From NCBI GenBank assembly GCA_021821185.1, contig JAKACU010000005.1, positions 1 through 39,799 on the forward strand: a DNA stretch of 39,799 bases. Reading direction: 5' to 3'. Positions 17,101-26,673 of this stretch are shown piece after piece. Source of the stretch: Bacillota bacterium (GTDB lineage: Bacteria > Bacillota > Bacilli > Alicyclobacillales > SLC66). Position 1 is the stretch's first letter, and each line of letters starts with the position of its first letter. The position numbers and the translations under genes were made by a program. The notes beneath the pieces are model-generated. The model saw nothing but the letters and a program-made list of their open reading frames with translations. It was not told the DNA's origin and searched no databases.

Positions 17101-18789
17101 GGGCAACTGCCTGGCAAGAAAGTGTACCCTTGGGTGGCTGAAGTGAGACACTCCACGCCTGGTGTTGGTTTGATTTCTCCTCCGCCACATCATGATATTT
17201 ATTCAATTGAAGATTTGTCTGAATTGATTCATGATTTGAAAAATGCCAACTCATCTGCTCGCATCAGTGTTAAGCTCGTGTCTGAGGTTGGTGTGGGCAC
17301 GATCGCTGCAGGTGTTGCCAAAGGTAAAGCTGATGTTGTGCTTGTAAGTGGTTATGACGGGGGAACTGGCGCATCTCCTGAGACCAGTATCCAATACGCT
17401 GGATTGCCATGGGAACTCGGGCTTGCTGAGACACATCAAACGCTTCTCCTAAATAAATTGCGTGATCGTATCGTGGTGGAAACAGATGGAAAATTGATGA
17501 CTGGTCGTGATGTTGCAATCGCCGCGTTGCTTGGTGCCGAAGAATTTGGTTTCGCCACTGCACCTTTGATTACGCTAGGATGTGTGATGATGCGTGTGTG
17601 TCATCTCGATACTTGTCCTGTCGGCATAGCCACACAAAGTCCTGTCTTACGAAAAAACTTTACCGGGAAGCCCGAATACGTCGAATACTTCATGCGCTTT
17701 GTGGCGCAAGAATTGCGAGAAATAATGGCGCAGTTAGGGCTAAAAACGATGGAGGATATGGTTGGTAGGACGGATTTGCTGACGATGTCTGATGAACTTA
17801 AGACAGGTAAGGTGCAGGGAATCGACCTGTCGAAGCTATTACATCAACCTAAGGTACAAGATGATGCAGCGCGGTTTAAACAGATTGATCAAAATCATGG
17901 TATTGAACAGTCGCTAGATGCCCTGGTCCTTGTTCCTGCGGCACGAACTGCCCTTGAATCAGGCGCTGCAGTAGCGGCGAGTTTTTCCATCCGCAATACA
18001 AATCGTGTCACGGGGACCCATTTGGGAAGTTTAGTTACGAGGCGCTACGGAGCGAAAGGACTACCCGATGATACGATCAAGTTTCATTTTGAAGGCTCTG
18101 CGGGTCAAAGCTTTGGGGCTTTCCTCCCAAAAGGGATGACGCTTTTCCTTGACGGTGATGCCAATGACTATGTGGGCAAAGGGTTGTCAGGTGGACGAAT
18201 GGCCGTTTTTGCGCCCTCGGCATCTTCTTTTATAGCGCATGAGAATATCCTGATCGGCAATGTGGCTTTGTATGGTGCGACAGCGGGGGAAGCATTCTTT
18301 GCGGGGCAAGCTGGGGAACGATTTGCCGTTCGTAACAGCGGTGCAACAGCTGTAGTTGAAGGGGTCGGCGATCACGGTTGCGAGTACATGACAGGCGGAC
18401 GCGTTGTTGTCCTAGGACGGACAGGACGAAATTTTGCTGCCGGTATGTCTGGCGGCATTGCCTATGTATACGATGAAGACGGTGATTTTTCGACCCGTTG
18501 CAATCAAGACATGGTTCTGCTCGAAACGTTTGTTGATGAGGAAGAAGTTTTGTGGGTGAAAAATTTATTAGAAAGTCATGCCAATTTCACAAAAAGTGCC
18601 AAGGCTAATGATTTATTGATAGATTGGCAAACGGCAAAGACAAAGTTTGTGCGTGTAATTCCTAAAGACTATAAACGCATGTTGTCATCGGTGGAAGAGG
18701 CAAAAGCCTCTGGTCTGACAGGACAACAAGCTATCATGGCGGCATTTGAATTAAACAAAAATGACCTTGCACGCGTGGGCGGCAACTAA
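14191..18789 (+). CDS. gltB: Glutamate synthase, large (alpha) subunit
   Basis: The large GOGAT subunit moves the amide nitrogen of glutamine onto 2-oxoglutarate, giving two glutamates, with electrons from the GltD subunit. The class II glutamine amidotransferase domain starts after a short propeptide: EHDACGIGF places the catalytic cysteine at residue 22, exactly as in B. subtilis GltA, which supports the ATG at 14191 (AGAGAGG upstream) over the TTG at 14140. The FMN domain contains [15 protein letters not shown] and [13 protein letters not shown]. The 3Fe-4S cysteines are C1131, C1137 and C1142. The C-terminal glycine-rich beta-helix repeats ([21 protein letters not shown]) are present. At 1,532 residues it is full length. 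It forms an operon with gltD, 25 nt downstream. Confidence 0.97.
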   Translation: MTMKGLPARQGLYDPQFEHDACGIGFVAHIKGHKSHQILQDALTVLQNLDHRGAQGSEVNSGDGAGILFQIPDTFFQETCAFTMSNLPAAGSYGVGMVFFPQDPYKRQEFITLFEQTISDEGQILIGWRDVPTDNHMLGETSKAVEPFVRQVFIAKGDNVHDQDAFERKLYVIRKRMERSLRLSGVPDGRSFYVCSLSSRTIVYKGMLTTEQLSEYYTDLQNEKVTTALALVHSRFSTNTFPSWERAHPYRYLIHNGEINTLRGNVNWMHARQSMFASSLFGDDIKKVLPVIDQEGSDSSMFDNVLELLVMAGRSLPHAAMMMIPEPWSNHETMSASKKAFYEYHSCLMEPWDGPAAMVYTNGTQIAAVLDRNGLRPARYYVTKDDRIVLASEVGVLDIDPSDIVQKERLRPGRMLLIDTEQGRIVSDDEIKEQVAKENPYRAWLDQHLISLDKLPEPVHVHPVDHTTMRIRQLAFGYTYEEIQRMLKPMAEDGVDPLGSMGVDTPLPVLSDRPQLLYSYFKQLFAQVTNPPIDSIREEIVTMTATALGPERNLLEPDPESCRQIEVKTPILTNEEFAKLLHLHHDGWKSTVLPTLFPVAQGGSGLQEALEAVFAHADEAIAQGANVLVLSDRGFDQDLAPIPALLAVSGLHHHLIRQGTRTKVALVIESGEPREVHHFALLIGYGASAINPYLALETLDDMIRQGILTNRKHHEAVARYVKSATKGVIKVLSKMGISTIQSYHGAQIFEAVGIKESVVAKYFTWTPTRIEGIDLDDIAKDCLARHELAFSTALSASRELPSGGKIQWRKDGEEHLYHPESIHLLQQSCRQGNYDLFKQYSRMMNDHTRTKKNLRGLLNFANDLKPVPIDEVESVDSLVKRFKTGAMSFGSISQEAHESLAIAMNRLGGKSNTGEGGEDPARFVKDANGDSRRSAIKQVASGRFGVTSHYLVNADEIQIKMAQGAKPGEGGQLPGKKVYPWVAEVRHSTPGVGLISPPPHHDIYSIEDLSELIHDLKNANSSARISVKLVSEVGVGTIAAGVAKGKADVVLVSGYDGGTGASPETSIQYAGLPWELGLAETHQTLLLNKLRDRIVVETDGKLMTGRDVAIAALLGAEEFGFATAPLITLGCVMMRVCHLDTCPVGIATQSPVLRKNFTGKPEYVEYFMRFVAQELREIMAQLGLKTMEDMVGRTDLLTMSDELKTGKVQGIDLSKLLHQPKVQDDAARFKQIDQNHGIEQSLDALVLVPAARTALESGAAVAASFSIRNTNRVTGTHLGSLVTRRYGAKGLPDDTIKFHFEGSAGQSFGAFLPKGMTLFLDGDANDYVGKGLSGGRMAVFAPSASSFIAHENILIGNVALYGATAGEAFFAGQAGERFAVRNSGATAVVEGVGDHGCEYMTGGRVVVLGRTGRNFAAGMSGGIAYVYDEDGDFSTRCNQDMVLLETFVDEEEVLWVKNLLESHANFTKSAKANDLLIDWQTAKTKFVRVIPKDYKRMLSSVEEAKASGLTGQQAIMAAFELNKNDLARVGGN

Positions 18790-18814
18790 CAGGTGTCGAG
18801 AGGAGAGAATTACA

Positions 18815-20299
18815 TTGGGAAAGATCACCGGATTTCTTGAATATAAACGTGAACTTGCGACTGACCGTTCGCCCACCGAGCGTATCAAGGATTGGCAAGA
18901 ATTCCATGATCATATGGATGAACAAACACTTCGCTTGCAAGGTGCGCGCTGCATGGATTGTGGGATTCCTTACTGCCATGGAGGTGTGATGATTGCTGGG
19001 ATGGCGGCAGGGTGTCCTGTGAATAACTTGATTCCGGAATGGAACGATCTCGTGTATCGCGGGCGTTTTAAAGATGCGCTTGACCGTTTGCATAAGACGA
19101 ATAATTTCCCCGATTTTACGGGACGTGTGTGTCCTGCGCCTTGCGAAGGATCATGTACGGTGGGGCTAATCGACTCGCCTGTCGCGATTAAAACGATCGA
19201 GTATGAAATTATCGAACGTGGGTTTGCAGAAGGTTATGTGGTGGCACAGCCACCTTTAGTTCGTACAGGGAAAAAGGTGGCTGTTGTCGGATCTGGTCCA
19301 TCAGGTCTAGCATGTGCCGCACAACTAAACTATGCCGGACACGCAGTAACCGTTTTTGAGCGCGCGGATCGTATCGGTGGATTATTGATGTATGGTATAC
19401 CCAACATGAAGCTCGACAAAGGAGTCGTTGAACGGCGCATTCAAATTCTTTCGCAAGAGGGAATTGAATTTGTTGTCAATACAGAAGTGGGAAGAGATTA
19501 TCCTATACAACAATTGCGGGAGAACTTTGATGCGATTGTACTTTGTACGGGGGCCACGAAACCACGCGATCTTCCGATCGAGGGCCGAATGCTATCAGGG
19601 ATCCATTATGCTGTTGAATTTCTGCATAAAAATACGAAAAGTCTACTGGACTCTAACCTCGAAGATGGACAGTTTATTTCGGCAACAGGCAAAGATGTGA
19701 TCGTCATCGGCGGTGGTGACACGGGAACCGACTGTGTAGCTACATCATTACGACATCTCTGTAAGAGTATTACGCAATTGGAGATTTTAGATAGATCTCC
19801 TGATGTGCGATCGGAAGTAAATCCATGGCCGCAGTTTCCACGTATCTATAAGCTGGATTATGGTCAGGAAGAGGCATTAAGCATTCAGGGAAAGGAACCC
19901 CGCGAATATGGCATCCTAACGAAACGATTTGTTGGTGATGAGCGTGGTGCGGTGTCAGGATTACACACGGTGCGTGTTAAGTGGGAAAAAGACCCTGCTG
20001 GTCGAATGATACCTATTGAGTTACCAGGGACTGAAGAGTTTTTTCCGGCACAATTGGTCTTGCTTGCGATGGGCTTTTTGGGACCGGAAGAAAGCCTGCT
20101 TGAACAGCTTGGCGTTGAAGTCGATGCGCGTAACAATGCTAAAGCCGAATATGGGAAGTTTGTTACGAATGTCGAAGGCGTTTTTGCTGCAGGTGATATG
20201 CGGCGAGGGCAAAGTCTTGTCGTATGGGCCATCAATGAAGGCCGTGCTGCAGCAAGAGAATGTGATCGATATTTGATGGGGCACACACAACTACCTTAA
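18815..20299 (+). CDS. gltD: Glutamate synthase, small (beta) subunit
   Basis: The small subunit takes electrons from NAD(P)H through FAD and iron-sulfur clusters and passes them to GltB. It has 494 residues, the usual length. The N-terminal 4Fe-4S cysteines are visible (C46, C49, C54 in CMDCGIPYC, then [11 protein letters not shown] and CPAPCEGSC). The FAD site is [17 protein letters not shown] and the NAD(P)H site is [36 protein letters not shown] near the end closes the FAD fold. The TTG start follows GAGAGGAGAG. It forms an operon with gltB and is followed by a clean terminator. Confidence 0.96.
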   Translation: MGKITGFLEYKRELATDRSPTERIKDWQEFHDHMDEQTLRLQGARCMDCGIPYCHGGVMIAGMAAGCPVNNLIPEWNDLVYRGRFKDALDRLHKTNNFPDFTGRVCPAPCEGSCTVGLIDSPVAIKTIEYEIIERGFAEGYVVAQPPLVRTGKKVAVVGSGPSGLACAAQLNYAGHAVTVFERADRIGGLLMYGIPNMKLDKGVVERRIQILSQEGIEFVVNTEVGRDYPIQQLRENFDAIVLCTGATKPRDLPIEGRMLSGIHYAVEFLHKNTKSLLDSNLEDGQFISATGKDVIVIGGGDTGTDCVATSLRHLCKSITQLEILDRSPDVRSEVNPWPQFPRIYKLDYGQEEALSIQGKEPREYGILTKRFVGDERGAVSGLHTVRVKWEKDPAGRMIPIELPGTEEFFPAQLVLLAMGFLGPEESLLEQLGVEVDARNNAKAEYGKFVTNVEGVFAAGDMRRGQSLVVWAINEGRAAARECDRYLMGHTQLP

Positions 20300-20327
20300 A
20301 TGACATGACCATGTTTTCTCTTCACCT

Positions 20328-20366
20328 AAACAGTATCCCGCATCAAAAAACGGGATACTGTTTTTT
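20328..20366 (+). terminator. Intrinsic terminator after gltD
   Basis: AAACAGTATCCCG (20328-20340) pairs with CGGGATACTGTTT (20351-20363) around a 10-nt loop, followed by a run of six T. Confidence 0.93.
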
Positions 20367-20430
20367 CGATGCGTAAACATAAACGATGATGGTTCATTTG
20401 AGCCCCCCAACATAATGCATGATCAGTTGG

Positions 20431-20471
20431 TGTTTCACCCTGTTTGATATGCTGTTTCACCAATGATATGC
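20431..20471. repeat. Imperfect tandem repeat upstream of the CoA-transferase gene
   Basis: Two adjacent units both begin with TGTTTCACC (20431 and 20453) and end with TGATATGC (ending at 20452 and 20471). The spacer is 5 nt in the first unit and 2 nt in the second. The 22-bp offset of the first element equals two DNA turns. Confidence 0.5.
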
Positions 20472-20651
20472 CTGGAATATAAAGAAATGTAATTTCTGTA
20501 TTACTTATTGTAAAATTATAGTACCAACGTTAGCATGGTTCAGAGTGCCTATAAAACATAGTTAAAAATGAGCTTTTCTCACATCACTAACGTGGGATAA
20601 TGATATCGATTGAGAAAAGGAATGTTTTATTGCTGAGAGGGGATATTCGTT

Positions 20652-22166
20652 ATGTACGAAGATAGAATTCGTTATGCACCGTTACGTGACAAAATTATCA
20701 CAGCTGATGAGGCCGCTACTTTGATTAAAGACGGTATGACAGTGGGCATCAGCGGATTTACTCGTGCCGGTGATGCTAAGGAAGTGCCGCTTGCCTTGGC
20801 CGAGCGTGTCAAACGGACTGGGGAAAAGGTAAAGATTAACCTATGGACGGGCGCCTCAGTGGCCGAAGAGGTTGATCGTGCGCTTACGGAAGCAGGTTGT
20901 TTAGCGAGACGTTTACCGTATCAATCCGAAAAATTGTTGCGCGATGCCATCAATCGCGGCGAGGTTATGTACGTTGATCAGCATCTAAGTTTGACGGTGG
21001 AAATGGTTCGTGATGGTCAACTTGGCAAACTGGATGTCGCGGTTATCGAAGCAGTTGCCATCACGGAGGATGGTAACTTTATTCCATCAACGTCTGTCGG
21101 CAATTCACCTACTTTTGTCAAGATGGCCGATAAAGTGATTGTCGAGTTAAATATCGGGCAACCTGCCACTTTAGAGGGCATGCACGATGTGTTTATCCCT
21201 GGAGATCGTCCTGACCGTGAACCTATTCCTATTGTTGATGTAAATGATCGTATCGGCACACCGTATATTCCAGTAGATCCTGATAAAATTGTTGGTATCG
21301 TTATTACAAATAAGCTTGACCACTTTTCAGCTATTGCTCCTGTCGATGATGAAACGGAAGCCATTGCAGACCATTTGCTGAACTTCTTTGAAGACGAAAT
21401 TGTGGCAGGACGCATGGGTGATAGACTGCGTCCATTGCAGTCCGGTATCGGTTCCGTAGCTAATGCTGTATTGTCTGGATTGAAAAAATCCCGTTTTAAA
21501 GGCCTTGAGATGTATTCTGAAGTGCTGCAGGACTCTGTCTTTGAATTAATTGATACAGGTACTTTGCGTTTCGCATCGGGTTGCTCCATCACGTTGTCTC
21601 CAGCACGGGCGCAAGAAGTACTTGACAGAATTGCGGAGTATAAAGATGCTATCGTGTTGCGTCCGCAGGAAATATCGAATAGTCCTGGACTGGTACGTCG
21701 ACTTGGTCTCATCGCGATGAATACAGCTATCGAAGTCGACATTTACGGCAACGTTAATTCAACGCATGTTATGGGTACGCGCATGATGAACGGTATTGGT
21801 GGGTCTGGCGACTTTGCACGCAACGCGTCAGTTACGATCTTCGTGACGAAGTCAACTGCCAAAGGTGGTGCTATTTCGTCCATCGTGCCGATGGCATCTC
21901 ATGTGGATCATACAGAGCATGATGTAGACATTATCGTAACGGAACAAGGTCTTGCTGATTTGCGGGGTCTTGCACCACGTGAACGTGCGCAAGTGATTAT
22001 TCAAAACTGTGCACATCCGATGTATCGTGATGCTTTAATGGATTATTATCGGGAGGCTGTCGCCTTGGGAGGTCATACACCGCATGTTTTGGACAAAGCA
22101 TTGTCATGGCATTCTCGGTATGTGAAAGAAGGAACCATGCGCATGCCTGTTCATGAACTATCGTAA
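20652..22166 (+). CDS. Acetyl-CoA hydrolase/transferase family, succinyl-CoA:acetate CoA-transferase-like
   Basis: 504 residues. The closest known types are AarC (succinyl-CoA:acetate CoA-transferase) and Cat1. These enzymes move CoA between succinyl-CoA and acetate via a glutamyl-CoA intermediate. The likely catalytic glutamate is E290 in MYSEVLQD. QSGIGSVANAVLSGL and GGSGDFARNA match AarC-type signatures. The ATG follows GAGAGGGG. It stands alone with a long upstream region and its own terminator, so it is probably regulated individually. In vivo it could replace succinyl-CoA synthetase in a TCA bypass or activate acetate, as AarC does in acetic acid bacteria. An acetyl-CoA hydrolase role cannot be excluded. 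Confidence 0.88.
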   Translation: MYEDRIRYAPLRDKIITADEAATLIKDGMTVGISGFTRAGDAKEVPLALAERVKRTGEKVKINLWTGASVAEEVDRALTEAGCLARRLPYQSEKLLRDAINRGEVMYVDQHLSLTVEMVRDGQLGKLDVAVIEAVAITEDGNFIPSTSVGNSPTFVKMADKVIVELNIGQPATLEGMHDVFIPGDRPDREPIPIVDVNDRIGTPYIPVDPDKIVGIVITNKLDHFSAIAPVDDETEAIADHLLNFFEDEIVAGRMGDRLRPLQSGIGSVANAVLSGLKKSRFKGLEMYSEVLQDSVFELIDTGTLRFASGCSITLSPARAQEVLDRIAEYKDAIVLRPQEISNSPGLVRRLGLIAMNTAIEVDIYGNVNSTHVMGTRMMNGIGGSGDFARNASVTIFVTKSTAKGGAISSIVPMASHVDHTEHDVDIIVTEQGLADLRGLAPRERAQVIIQNCAHPMYRDALMDYYREAVALGGHTPHVLDKALSWHSRYVKEGTMRMPVHELS

Positions 22167-22205
22167 GGCTAAAGATATACACGCTGAAGGCTATAATTGA
22201 CCTTT

Positions 22206-22248
22206 AACTGGAGTGTTATCACCATGAGGTGATAACACTCCAGTTTTG
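22206..22248 (+). terminator. Intrinsic terminator after the CoA-transferase gene
   Basis: A perfect 18-bp stem (22206-22223 with 22228-22245) closed by an ATGA loop is followed by a short T-rich tract. Confidence 0.88.
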
Positions 22249-22357
22249 CTTATGCAGTTACACTTTTACTACTGTATATTCATCATTCAGACTGCCCCTT
22301 TTTGTCCAGTATGAATAGTCCCTGATAGCCACATGAAAACCATATTAAGATAGTGAT

Positions 22358-22382
22358 TTGTGAACTGTTCGCTTTTTCACAA
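22358..22382. promoter_or_regulatory. Inverted repeat TTGTGAA-N11-TTCACAA
   Basis: The two arms (22358-22364 and 22376-22382) are the same half-sites used by the redox repressor Rex, but Rex sites have a 4-bp spacer and this one has 11. A GAAC-T-GTTC dyad overlaps the left arm. It lies upstream of the DoxX-family gene. Confidence 0.3.
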
Positions 22383-22513
22383 CTGAACCATAATGAAGAT
22401 GTATCAAGGAACACAACGAAGTGATTGTACGAGAAAAGAGGTGCCGGGGCCGCTTTGCGGGATCGGGTTCAAGCATTATGCTCTCATCTTATTTATCGTA
22501 GGAGGCCACTCAA

Positions 22514-23095
22514 GTGGGATACATTAATGCAGTAAAGGCAGAGATGTCCAAGAGCTGGTGGAATACTGTCGTCGTTGTTGTCTTTACGATTGCAAGAATT
22601 ATTTACGGCTGGGACTGGTTCATCGCTGGTTGGGATAAGATGACCAAAGAAGGCTGGCTCACCGATGGCAAGTTTAATAGCGGTGGACTTATTCAAGGTA
22701 TGGTTGCCAGCATCGAACATTCGCATGGACCTGATCCGCTTCATTTGAATGATTTACTGGTCTTTTTCGCTAATAATATTTTCCTTCATATGGGCGGTGT
22801 CGTAGACTTTCTGGTTGTATTCCTTGAAATCTTCATCGGTTTGTTCGTCATTTTCGGTCTTGGATTCATTTGGAGCATGGTGGTTGCTTTGTTCTTGAAC
22901 TTGCAATATGCGGCGGCTGGTGCAGCTAACAACTTTGGTTATCTGGTGACTGATGTTATCTGGATTAAATTTCCGAAGTATGCGAACTTGATTGGTATCG
23001 ATGGCTACATTCGCTACAGAAAAGGAAAAATTTTGTTGAACGCAAAGAATGATGATGTTGTAAGCCGCGGTGGTACAGCAAACAGAGCTCTGTAA
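22514..23095 (+). CDS. DoxX-family membrane protein
   Basis: 193 residues with about four membrane helices (near 17-38, 77-98, 101-122 and 128-150). The N-terminal helix carries the DoxX/DoxD-type signature ARIIYGWDWFIAGWDKM. In acidophiles, DoxD-type proteins are part of thiosulfate:quinone oxidoreductase; other DoxX proteins act in redox stress. With no DoxA partner here, thiosulfate oxidation is only a possibility. The GTG start has a strong TAGGAGG about 8 nt upstream. It stands alone between two terminators. Confidence 0.75.
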   Translation: MGYINAVKAEMSKSWWNTVVVVVFTIARIIYGWDWFIAGWDKMTKEGWLTDGKFNSGGLIQGMVASIEHSHGPDPLHLNDLLVFFANNIFLHMGGVVDFLVVFLEIFIGLFVIFGLGFIWSMVVALFLNLQYAAAGAANNFGYLVTDVIWIKFPKYANLIGIDGYIRYRKGKILLNAKNDDVVSRGGTANRAL

Positions 23096-23134
23096 AAAGA
23101 AGTGCAGTGACAGATCATTTCATAGGATTAAGTG

Positions 23135-23172
23135 AGCAGGATGCCTAGATGAACAAGGCATCCTGCTTATTT
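23135..23172 (+). terminator. Probable terminator after the DoxX-family gene
   Basis: AGCAGGATGCCT (23135-23146) pairs perfectly with AGGCATCCTGCT (23156-23167) around a 9-nt loop. The following tract, TATTTG, is only weakly T-rich. Confidence 0.7.
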
Positions 23173-23369
23173 GTGGGGGATTGGTTCATGCTCAATGAGA
23201 TGGTCTTTGCTAAGATTGGAAGAAATATATATAGTACAAATGGACTATTTTTTGTGATTCATATGGCCATTGCCGCCTGTTTTCATGTAGAGTAGTTTAA
23301 TAGAAGTACTTATTCATCTCAACGGTTTATATGTGAAAGTAGGTTCAAGTACAAAAGGAGGTATCTCGT

Positions 23370-24203
23370 TTGCTGCATATCGTCGTTTGCATTAAACAGG
23401 TTCCTGATAGTCGCGAGATACGTATTGATCCCAAAACCAACACATTGATTCGTCAAGGTGTACCTGCGATCGTGAACTTTTATGATTTGCACGGCTTAGA
23501 GGAAGCACTGCGTATCAAAGATGAATTCGGTGCACGTGTGACCGTGGTTACCATGGGTCCACCATCAGCGGACAAAGCCTTGAAACAATGTGTCGCCATG
23601 GGGGCTGATGAAGGCGTGCTGATCAGCGATAGGGCGTTTGCTGGGGCTGATACGTTAGCTACGTCTTATGTTGTGGCGCTCGCTGTTGACAAGGTCGGCA
23701 AAGAGTGGGGTCCTGTTGATATCGTTTTTTGTGGTAAACAGACACTTGACGGAGATACAGGTCAAGTTGGACCTGGTGTCGCCTGCCGACTGGATTTTGA
23801 TCAGTTGACCTATGTTGAAAAAGTTGAACAACTGAATGATAGCAAAAAGGAAATTATCGTTCATAGGCACTTGGAAGATGGCGTTGAGCGCGTCAAGACC
23901 AAACTGCCAGTGTTGATTACCGCTTTGGCAGAATTGAATAAGCCACGCAGAGCAGCACTTCCTGGCGTGTTAAAGTCTGTTCGCTACCAGCCTGTTGTAT
24001 GGACGACGAACGACTTCCCTGATATCGATCGTGCAAAGATTGGTTTGAAAGGATCGCCAACGATCGTTGGTAAGACTTGGGTTCCTGAGCCGAAAAAAGT
24101 TGAAACGCAGATGCTTGTGGCCGAAACGACCGATAAGCTTGCAAACGAACTGCTTGATTCACTCTTTGGTACAGAATTGCCAGCAAAACTGGGTTGGGGA
24201 TAG
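23370..24203 (+). CDS. fixA: Electron transfer flavoprotein beta subunit, FixA
   Basis: 277 residues, full length for the EtfB/FixA family. IVVCIKQVPDSREIRID at the N-terminus, VTMGPPSADKALKQCVAMGAD and the GADTLATS and CGKQTLDGDTGQVGPGVA segments are typical nucleotide- and FAD-binding parts. With FixB it forms the ETF heterodimer. In FixABCX complexes this dimer oxidises NADH and splits electrons between quinone and a low-potential carrier. It is the first gene of a four-gene operon. The TTG start has AAAGGAGGT 7 nt upstream. The fixCX neighbours, rather than its own sequence alone, show it belongs to the Fix type. Confidence 0.93.
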   Translation: MLHIVVCIKQVPDSREIRIDPKTNTLIRQGVPAIVNFYDLHGLEEALRIKDEFGARVTVVTMGPPSADKALKQCVAMGADEGVLISDRAFAGADTLATSYVVALAVDKVGKEWGPVDIVFCGKQTLDGDTGQVGPGVACRLDFDQLTYVEKVEQLNDSKKEIIVHRHLEDGVERVKTKLPVLITALAELNKPRRAALPGVLKSVRYQPVVWTTNDFPDIDRAKIGLKGSPTIVGKTWVPEPKKVETQMLVAETTDKLANELLDSLFGTELPAKLGWG

Positions 24204-24214
24204 GAGGACTGAAC

Positions 24215-25330
24215 ATGGCTGATGAGAGGAAGAAGCCAGCTGTTGGTTTGCAACCGGAAAATGAAGTCGATTGGTCCGATTATAGCGGCATTTTGGTCGT
24301 CGTTGAACAACGAGACGGTGTTGCTAAAAAGGTATCGTGGCAGCTTCTTGGTGAATCAAAACGAATGGCTGATAAGTTACAAGCTCCTTTGATGGCTCTT
24401 GTTATCGGACATAACGTTGAACATCTTGCGCATGAAGCTGTGTATTATGGAGCTGATAAAGTATTTTATTGCGACTCTAAAGAATTAAAGGATTATCGTA
24501 CAAGACCCTATAGCAGGCTTTGCTTACACGTCATTCGTCAATACAAACCAGAAATTGTTCTCTTTGGCGCCACGTACACGGGTCGTGATTTAGCTGGGGC
24601 GATTGCTACGCACTTGCCAACAGGATTGACGGCTGATTGCACACAGCCTGACGTGAATGAGGAACGCTTGCTGATGGCAAGTCGACCGGCATTTTCAGAG
24701 AAGATGCTTGCGACTATTCTTTGCAAACAATTCAAACCTCAAATGGCAACCGCCCGTTCAGGTGTTTTCCAAGCGTTGCAACGCGACGAAACGCGCAGGG
24801 GAGAAATCATTACGGTAGAACCACAGATGCCTGAAAATGAAATTGCGACGCAAGTTCTTGAGTTTATCGAGTCTACGCAAGGTGTCAATCTCGAAGATGC
24901 AGAGGTCATTGTAGCTGGTGGCCGCGGACTTGGTGGGCCGGCTGGCTTTAAACTCCTACAAGAATTGGCTGATGCACTCGGTGGCGTTGTAGGGGCATCA
25001 CGTCCTGCATTTGAAGCTGGTTGGATCAGTCATGATCATCAAGTTGGGCAGACAGGCTCCACGGTGCGTCCAAAGTTGTATATCGCGTGTGGAATTTCAG
25101 GCGCTGTGCAACACACAGTAGGGATGCAGCACTCTGATTATATTGTGGCTATCAATAAAGATCCGGAGGCGCCAATTTTCAAGATTGCCAATTATGGTAT
25201 TGTCGGTGATCTTTTTGAAGTGGTACCTGCACTTGCAAAAGCGATGAAATCTCGCAAAAAGGCTCGTCCACAAAGTGTGGGAGCCGTTATCAGGGACGCT
25301 GTAGCTGCGGCGCAATCCGTGCATAATTGA
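24215..25330 (+). CDS. fixB: Electron transfer flavoprotein alpha subunit, FixB
   Basis: 371 residues. An N-terminal half carries YSGILVVVEQRDGVAKKVSWQLLGES. The C-terminal FAD domain has AGGRGLGGPAGFKLLQELADAL, GASRPAFEAGW, QVGQTGSTVRPKLYIACGISG and AINKDPEAPIFKIANYGIVGD, all hallmarks of EtfA/FixB. The ATG at 24215 has AGGAGG 7 nt upstream and is preferred to a TTG at 24194 that overlaps fixA. There are 11 nt between fixA and this start. It acts as the partner of FixA in the cytosolic or membrane-associated FixABCX complex. Confidence 0.94.
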   Translation: MADERKKPAVGLQPENEVDWSDYSGILVVVEQRDGVAKKVSWQLLGESKRMADKLQAPLMALVIGHNVEHLAHEAVYYGADKVFYCDSKELKDYRTRPYSRLCLHVIRQYKPEIVLFGATYTGRDLAGAIATHLPTGLTADCTQPDVNEERLLMASRPAFSEKMLATILCKQFKPQMATARSGVFQALQRDETRRGEIITVEPQMPENEIATQVLEFIESTQGVNLEDAEVIVAGGRGLGGPAGFKLLQELADALGGVVGASRPAFEAGWISHDHQVGQTGSTVRPKLYIACGISGAVQHTVGMQHSDYIVAINKDPEAPIFKIANYGIVGDLFEVVPALAKAMKSRKKARPQSVGAVIRDAVAAAQSVHN

Positions 25331-25368
25331 CAGCATCGCACACTTCGTTACGATCGGGGATGGAGATT

Positions 25369-26673
25369 TTGGCAGAGGAACGTTTTGACGCGATCGTTGT
25401 GGGCGCCGGTCCTGCCGGAAGCGCGGCGGCTTACACGATGGCAACAGCGGGACTAAAAGTAGCTCTCATTGAACGTGGAGAGTTTCCTGGGGCAAAGAAT
25501 ATTTTTGGCGGAGTTTTATACAGAAAACAGCTAGAAGATCTTATTCCAGAATGGTGGAAAGAGGCTCCACTAGAACGTGCAGTTATCGAACAACGGATGT
25601 GGATCCTAGGCAAAGAAAGTGCAGTGACATTTAGTCACCGCAATGAGCGCTATAAAGAACCGCCGAATGCTTGGACAGGACTTCGCGTTAAGTTTGATCA
25701 ATGGTTGGCGTCGAAAGCTGAAAAAGCGGGTGCTGTACCAATTTATGAGACCGTTGTAACGGAACTCATTCGTGAAAACGGGCGTGTTGTCGGTGTGCGC
25801 ACGGATCGTGACCAAGGCGACCTGTATGGGGATCTCATCGTATTAGCGGATGGTGTTAACTCTTTGCTGGGTAAAGCGCTTGGTGTGCATAAAGAATGGG
25901 CGCCTGATGAAGTGTCGTTGGCTGTCAAAGAAGTTATTGCACTTCCGAAAGAAAAACTGCAGGATCGATTCAATCTGAACGACAATGAAGGATGCACCAT
26001 CGAGTTCATTGGGGATACCTTTGGCATGGCTGGACTTGGCTTCATGTACACGAACCAGGATACTATTTCTTTAGGTGTCGGCGTTATGGTGAATGACTTG
26101 AAGAAGAAACGAATCAAACCTTATCAAGTTCTGGATGCCGTAAAGCAACATCCATCGATCCAGCGTATGATACAAGGTGGCGAAGTCAAGGAGTATTCAG
26201 GGCACTTAATTCCTGAAGGTGGTTTTTCCTCTATGCCGCCATTATCTGGTGATGGTTGGATGATTTGCGGAGATGCTGCACAAATGGTTAACGCAGTTCA
26301 CCGCGAAGGTACGAACCTTGCTATCGCTTCAGGTAAAATGGCTGGAGAAACAGCAGTTCTTGCGCACCAACGGGGCGATTATAGCGTCAAGACACTTGGC
26401 GAATATGACCGCGTCGTTAAGGAATCTTTCATTCATAATGATTTGAAGAAGTATCGCGGTATTCATGGATTATTCAAAGAAATGAATTCCGATACGTTGT
26501 TTGGTAACCTTCCTCAAGCGCTAAATGACGCTGCCTATGAATGGTTGTTGGTTGACGGTGTATTCAAGAAAGAAAAACAGAAGAAAGCGATTCGTACACT
26601 ACGCAACGCGGCTGGTGGCAATATCGACTTGCTGCGTTTAGGCATCAAAGGATGGAGGGCGATTAACGGATGA
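25369..26673 (+). CDS. fixC: FixC, ETF-quinone oxidoreductase-like flavoprotein
   Basis: About 434 residues. The FAD site FDAIVVGAGPAGSAAAYTM opens the protein, and SGDGWMICGDAAQMVNAVHREGTNLAIASG is the ETF:quinone oxidoreductase/geranylgeranyl-reductase family signature. FixC passes electrons from the FixAB dimer toward quinone, together with FixX. The start is uncertain: TTG 25369 has GGGG 9 nt upstream and gives the usual N-terminus; ATG 25360 and TTG 25327 (overlapping the fixB stop) are alternatives. Its end overlaps fixX by 4 bp (ATGA), a sign of tight translational coupling. Confidence 0.93.
   Translation: MAEERFDAIVVGAGPAGSAAAYTMATAGLKVALIERGEFPGAKNIFGGVLYRKQLEDLIPEWWKEAPLERAVIEQRMWILGKESAVTFSHRNERYKEPPNAWTGLRVKFDQWLASKAEKAGAVPIYETVVTELIRENGRVVGVRTDRDQGDLYGDLIVLADGVNSLLGKALGVHKEWAPDEVSLAVKEVIALPKEKLQDRFNLNDNEGCTIEFIGDTFGMAGLGFMYTNQDTISLGVGVMVNDLKKKRIKPYQVLDAVKQHPSIQRMIQGGEVKEYSGHLIPEGGFSSMPPLSGDGWMICGDAAQMVNAVHREGTNLAIASGKMAGETAVLAHQRGDYSVKTLGEYDRVVKESFIHNDLKKYRGIHGLFKEMNSDTLFGNLPQALNDAAYEWLLVDGVFKKEKQKKAIRTLRNAAGGNIDLLRLGIKGWRAING

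Larger units (their letters stand above)
20300..20651. other. 352-bp intergenic region with terminator, repeats and a hairpin
   Basis: This gene-free stretch holds the gltD terminator, a 41-bp imperfect tandem repeat (20431-20471), a -10-like TATAAA at 20550-20555, and a 9-bp stem with 29-nt loop (20573-20581 / 20611-20619). The stem lies just before the CoA-transferase ribosome site. I see no convincing ORF or RNA gene. Confidence 0.6.
22167..22513. other. 347-bp intergenic region with terminator and inverted repeat
   Basis: It contains the CoA-transferase terminator and a 7-bp inverted repeat (22358-22382) with a -10-like CATAAT at 22389-22394. A small GC-rich hairpin, CCGC-TTT-GCGG, lies nearer the DoxX start. 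No ORF or RNA gene is supported. Confidence 0.55.

Noticed and set aside
15119..17563. Several minus-strand frames inside gltB
   Set aside because: No ribosome sites or recognisable domains; shadows of a long conserved gene.
21017..21742. 241-residue open frame on the minus strand inside the CoA-transferase gene
   Set aside because: Ser/Thr/Pro-rich translation without family features, fully antisense to a clear enzyme gene; a codon-bias shadow.
22358..22382. True Rex operator
   Set aside because: Half-sites match, but the spacer is 11 bp rather than 4, so a standard Rex call is not supported; kept only as an inverted repeat.
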